From: a bacterium
GTDB taxonomy: Bacteria > Bacteroidota > Bacteroidia > Flavobacteriales_D > Crocinitomicaceae
Direction of reading: 5' to 3'
DNA: 32,289 bases
Assembly: GCA_024742305.1 (NCBI GenBank)
Contig: JANSYQ010000037.1
Location: 1 to 32,289 of the forward strand
Part shown: one piece after another, positions 31,506 through 32,289 of the stretch
Layout: each line of letters opens with the position of its first letter
How positions within the stretch are numbered: the first letter of the stretch is position 1
Position numbers and translations under genes: made by a program
The notes under the pieces: generated by a model
Told to the model about the DNA's origin: nothing
Database searches by the model: none
Seen by the model: the letters and a program-made list of their open reading frames with translations, nothing else

Positions 31506-31513
31506 TAAATTTG
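31506..31513 (+). promoter_or_regulatory. -7 box (TAAATTTG) for the acyl-CoA dehydrogenase gene
   Basis: An exact TAnnTTTG match, 36 nt upstream of the ATG at 31550. At the -33 position the bases read TAG instead of TTG. It lies between divergent genes. Confidence 0.45.
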
Positions 31514-31549
31514 TACGCGCATTTTCGCAGAAATATAACGAACCAGAAT

Positions 31550-32289
31550 ATGAATTTTGATTTATCAGAAGAGCACTTAGCAGTGCGTGAAGCAGCGAGA
31601 GATTTTGCTCAAAACGTTTTGAAACCAGGGGTTATTGAGAGAGACAATGAGCAGCGTTTTCCCGAGGCTGAAATCAAGCAACTAGCAGAACTTGGATTTA
31701 TGGGAATGATGGTAGATCCAAAATACGGTGGTTCCGGAATGGATACACTGTCGTACGTTCTTGCCATGGAAGAAATTAGCAAAGTCGATGCTTCCACTTC
31801 TGTTTGTATGTCTGTAAACAACTCGCTTGTTTGCTGGGGATTGGAGAAATTTGGAACGGAAGAGCAAAAGGAAAAGTACCTCGTACCTCTTGCGAAAGGG
31901 GAGAAAATTGGTGCCTTTTGTTTGTCTGAACCAGAAGCAGCAGCGGGTTGTCCATTCCGTGTGCCGCACCCGGTTCCGTTGCCTCGTTTGCCCCGTGGCC
32001 GGTGGTGCCCACCGCAAAAGATTTGGCACTTTGGGTTGTTGTGTGCCACCCCCACGGGAGTTGTGCCGGAAGAAGACTTTGCGGCAGGCGCCCAAGTTGG
32101 TCCGTTGCCGGGCGCCGCGGACCTTGTGCCAATTGCCGCGGGCAACTTGCCAAACCGTGTTTGCAGTGCGCCGACACTTTGTTTCTCACCCGGGTTGCCT
32201 TCCGGTGGCATGCGCAGCGCGGAGTTGGAGGGGAGGAGGCGGCGGCGGAGGAGGACGGACGGCGGAGGACGGCGGAGGCCGGAGGAGGA
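31550..32289 (+). CDS. Acyl-CoA dehydrogenase (N-terminal part; 3' sequence corrupted)
   Basis: A FAD-dependent enzyme that oxidises acyl-CoA to enoyl-CoA, probably short-chain (butyryl-CoA type), in fatty- or branched-chain-acid oxidation. Residues 1-130 are clearly this family: N-F-D-L-S-E-E-H, F-P-E-A-E-I-K-Q, G-M-M-V-D-P-K-Y-G-G-S-G-M-D, M-E-E-I-S, and F-C-L-S-E-P-E-A, which begins the FAD-binding motif. The family expects G-S-D next. Here, from about 31940, the frame stays open but the translation turns into Pro/Arg/Gly-rich sequence with no family resemblance, ending in a run of Arg codons. The gene is therefore interrupted by a break in the sequence, not by a stop codon. Only 31550-31939 should be trusted. 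Confidence 0.85.
   Translation, partial: MNFDLSEEHLAVREAARDFAQNVLKPGVIERDNEQRFPEAEIKQLAELGFMGMMVDPKYGGSGMDTLSYVLAMEEISKVDASTSVCMSVNNSLVCWGLEKFGTEEQKEKYLVPLAKGEKIGAFCLSEPEAAAGCPFRVPHPVPLPRLPRGRWCPPQKIWHFGLLCATPTGVVPEEDFAAGAQVGPLPGAADLVPIAAGNLPNRVCSAPTLCFSPGLPSGGMRSAELEGRRRRRRRTDGGGRRRPEE
31940..32289. other. GC-rich, low-complexity tail, probable assembly artefact
   Basis: Composition changes abruptly at about 31940, from the normal AT-leaning window to strongly GC-rich sequence. The last ~70 bases consist almost only of G, A and C in GGA, GGC and CGG runs. No known gene is recognisable on either strand. The most likely cause is low-quality read-tail sequence or a misjoin at a contig end. Confidence 0.75.

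Noticed and set aside
31609-32211. 200-codon open frame on the minus strand near the window end
   Set aside because: Lies opposite the acyl-CoA dehydrogenase start and the suspect GC-rich tail; no recognisable domain.

Overview
The window looks like the chromosome of a Bacteroidota bacterium, most likely a marine or aquatic Flavobacteriales. The evidence is two secreted proteins with type IX (Por) C-terminal sorting domains, signal peptides ending in FGQ or FAQ, starts without Shine-Dalgarno sequences, several promoters of the Bacteroidota type (TAnnTTTG, sometimes with TTG about 19 nt upstream), a fused E1 alpha/beta 2-oxoacid dehydrogenase, an NhaD antiporter and a DUF2490-like protein. Family or genus is not resolved. 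No phage, transposon, CRISPR array or rRNA is visible.

Layout. 1-2304 (minus): a lipoprotein cut by the window edge and a two-module T9SS cargo protein. 2625-4853: the E1 fusion, meeting a 75-residue unknown gene head-on. 5050-6371 (minus): a LolA-like carrier and a small esterase. 6450-8852 (plus): a TonB-dependent receptor. 8981-10469: a lipoprotein and uracil-DNA glycosylase, transcribed divergently. 10564-14447 (minus): a large Asp-box/VPS10-like secreted protein behind a LolA-like protein. 14595-16818 (plus): hemE and an OmpA-family protein. 17039-20139 (plus): a tight three-gene operon of TPR protein, phosphosulfolactate synthase-like protein and WD40 protein. 20147-21404 (minus): two overlapping envelope genes. 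21549-23114 (plus): a second T9SS protein. 23111-24202 (minus): a membrane protein and a stand-alone BLUF photoreceptor. 24384-24458 (minus): tRNA-Val(UAC). 24567-30298 (minus): folC, a TonB-like protein, exbD, exbB, nhaD and a Glu/Leu/Phe/Val dehydrogenase. 30404-31471 (minus): anmK. From 31550 (plus): an acyl-CoA dehydrogenase whose sequence becomes unrecognisable at about 31940.

Much of the content concerns the envelope: lipoproteins, LolA-like carriers, an OmpA-family anchor, a TonB receptor with an ExbBD/TonB energising unit, a sodium antiporter, T9SS cargo and cell-wall recycling. Housekeeping metabolism is represented by haem, folate, branched-chain acid oxidation and uracil repair.

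The observations most worth following are: -7 promoter boxes only 4-6 nt upstream of six start codons, which suggests leaderless mRNAs; a ComA-like enzyme co-transcribed with TPR and WD40 scaffold proteins; a BLUF light sensor with no output domain; calcium-loop motifs in three surface proteins, including a canonical EF-hand loop inside the TonB receptor; and a 350-nt GC-rich tail that is probably an assembly artefact.
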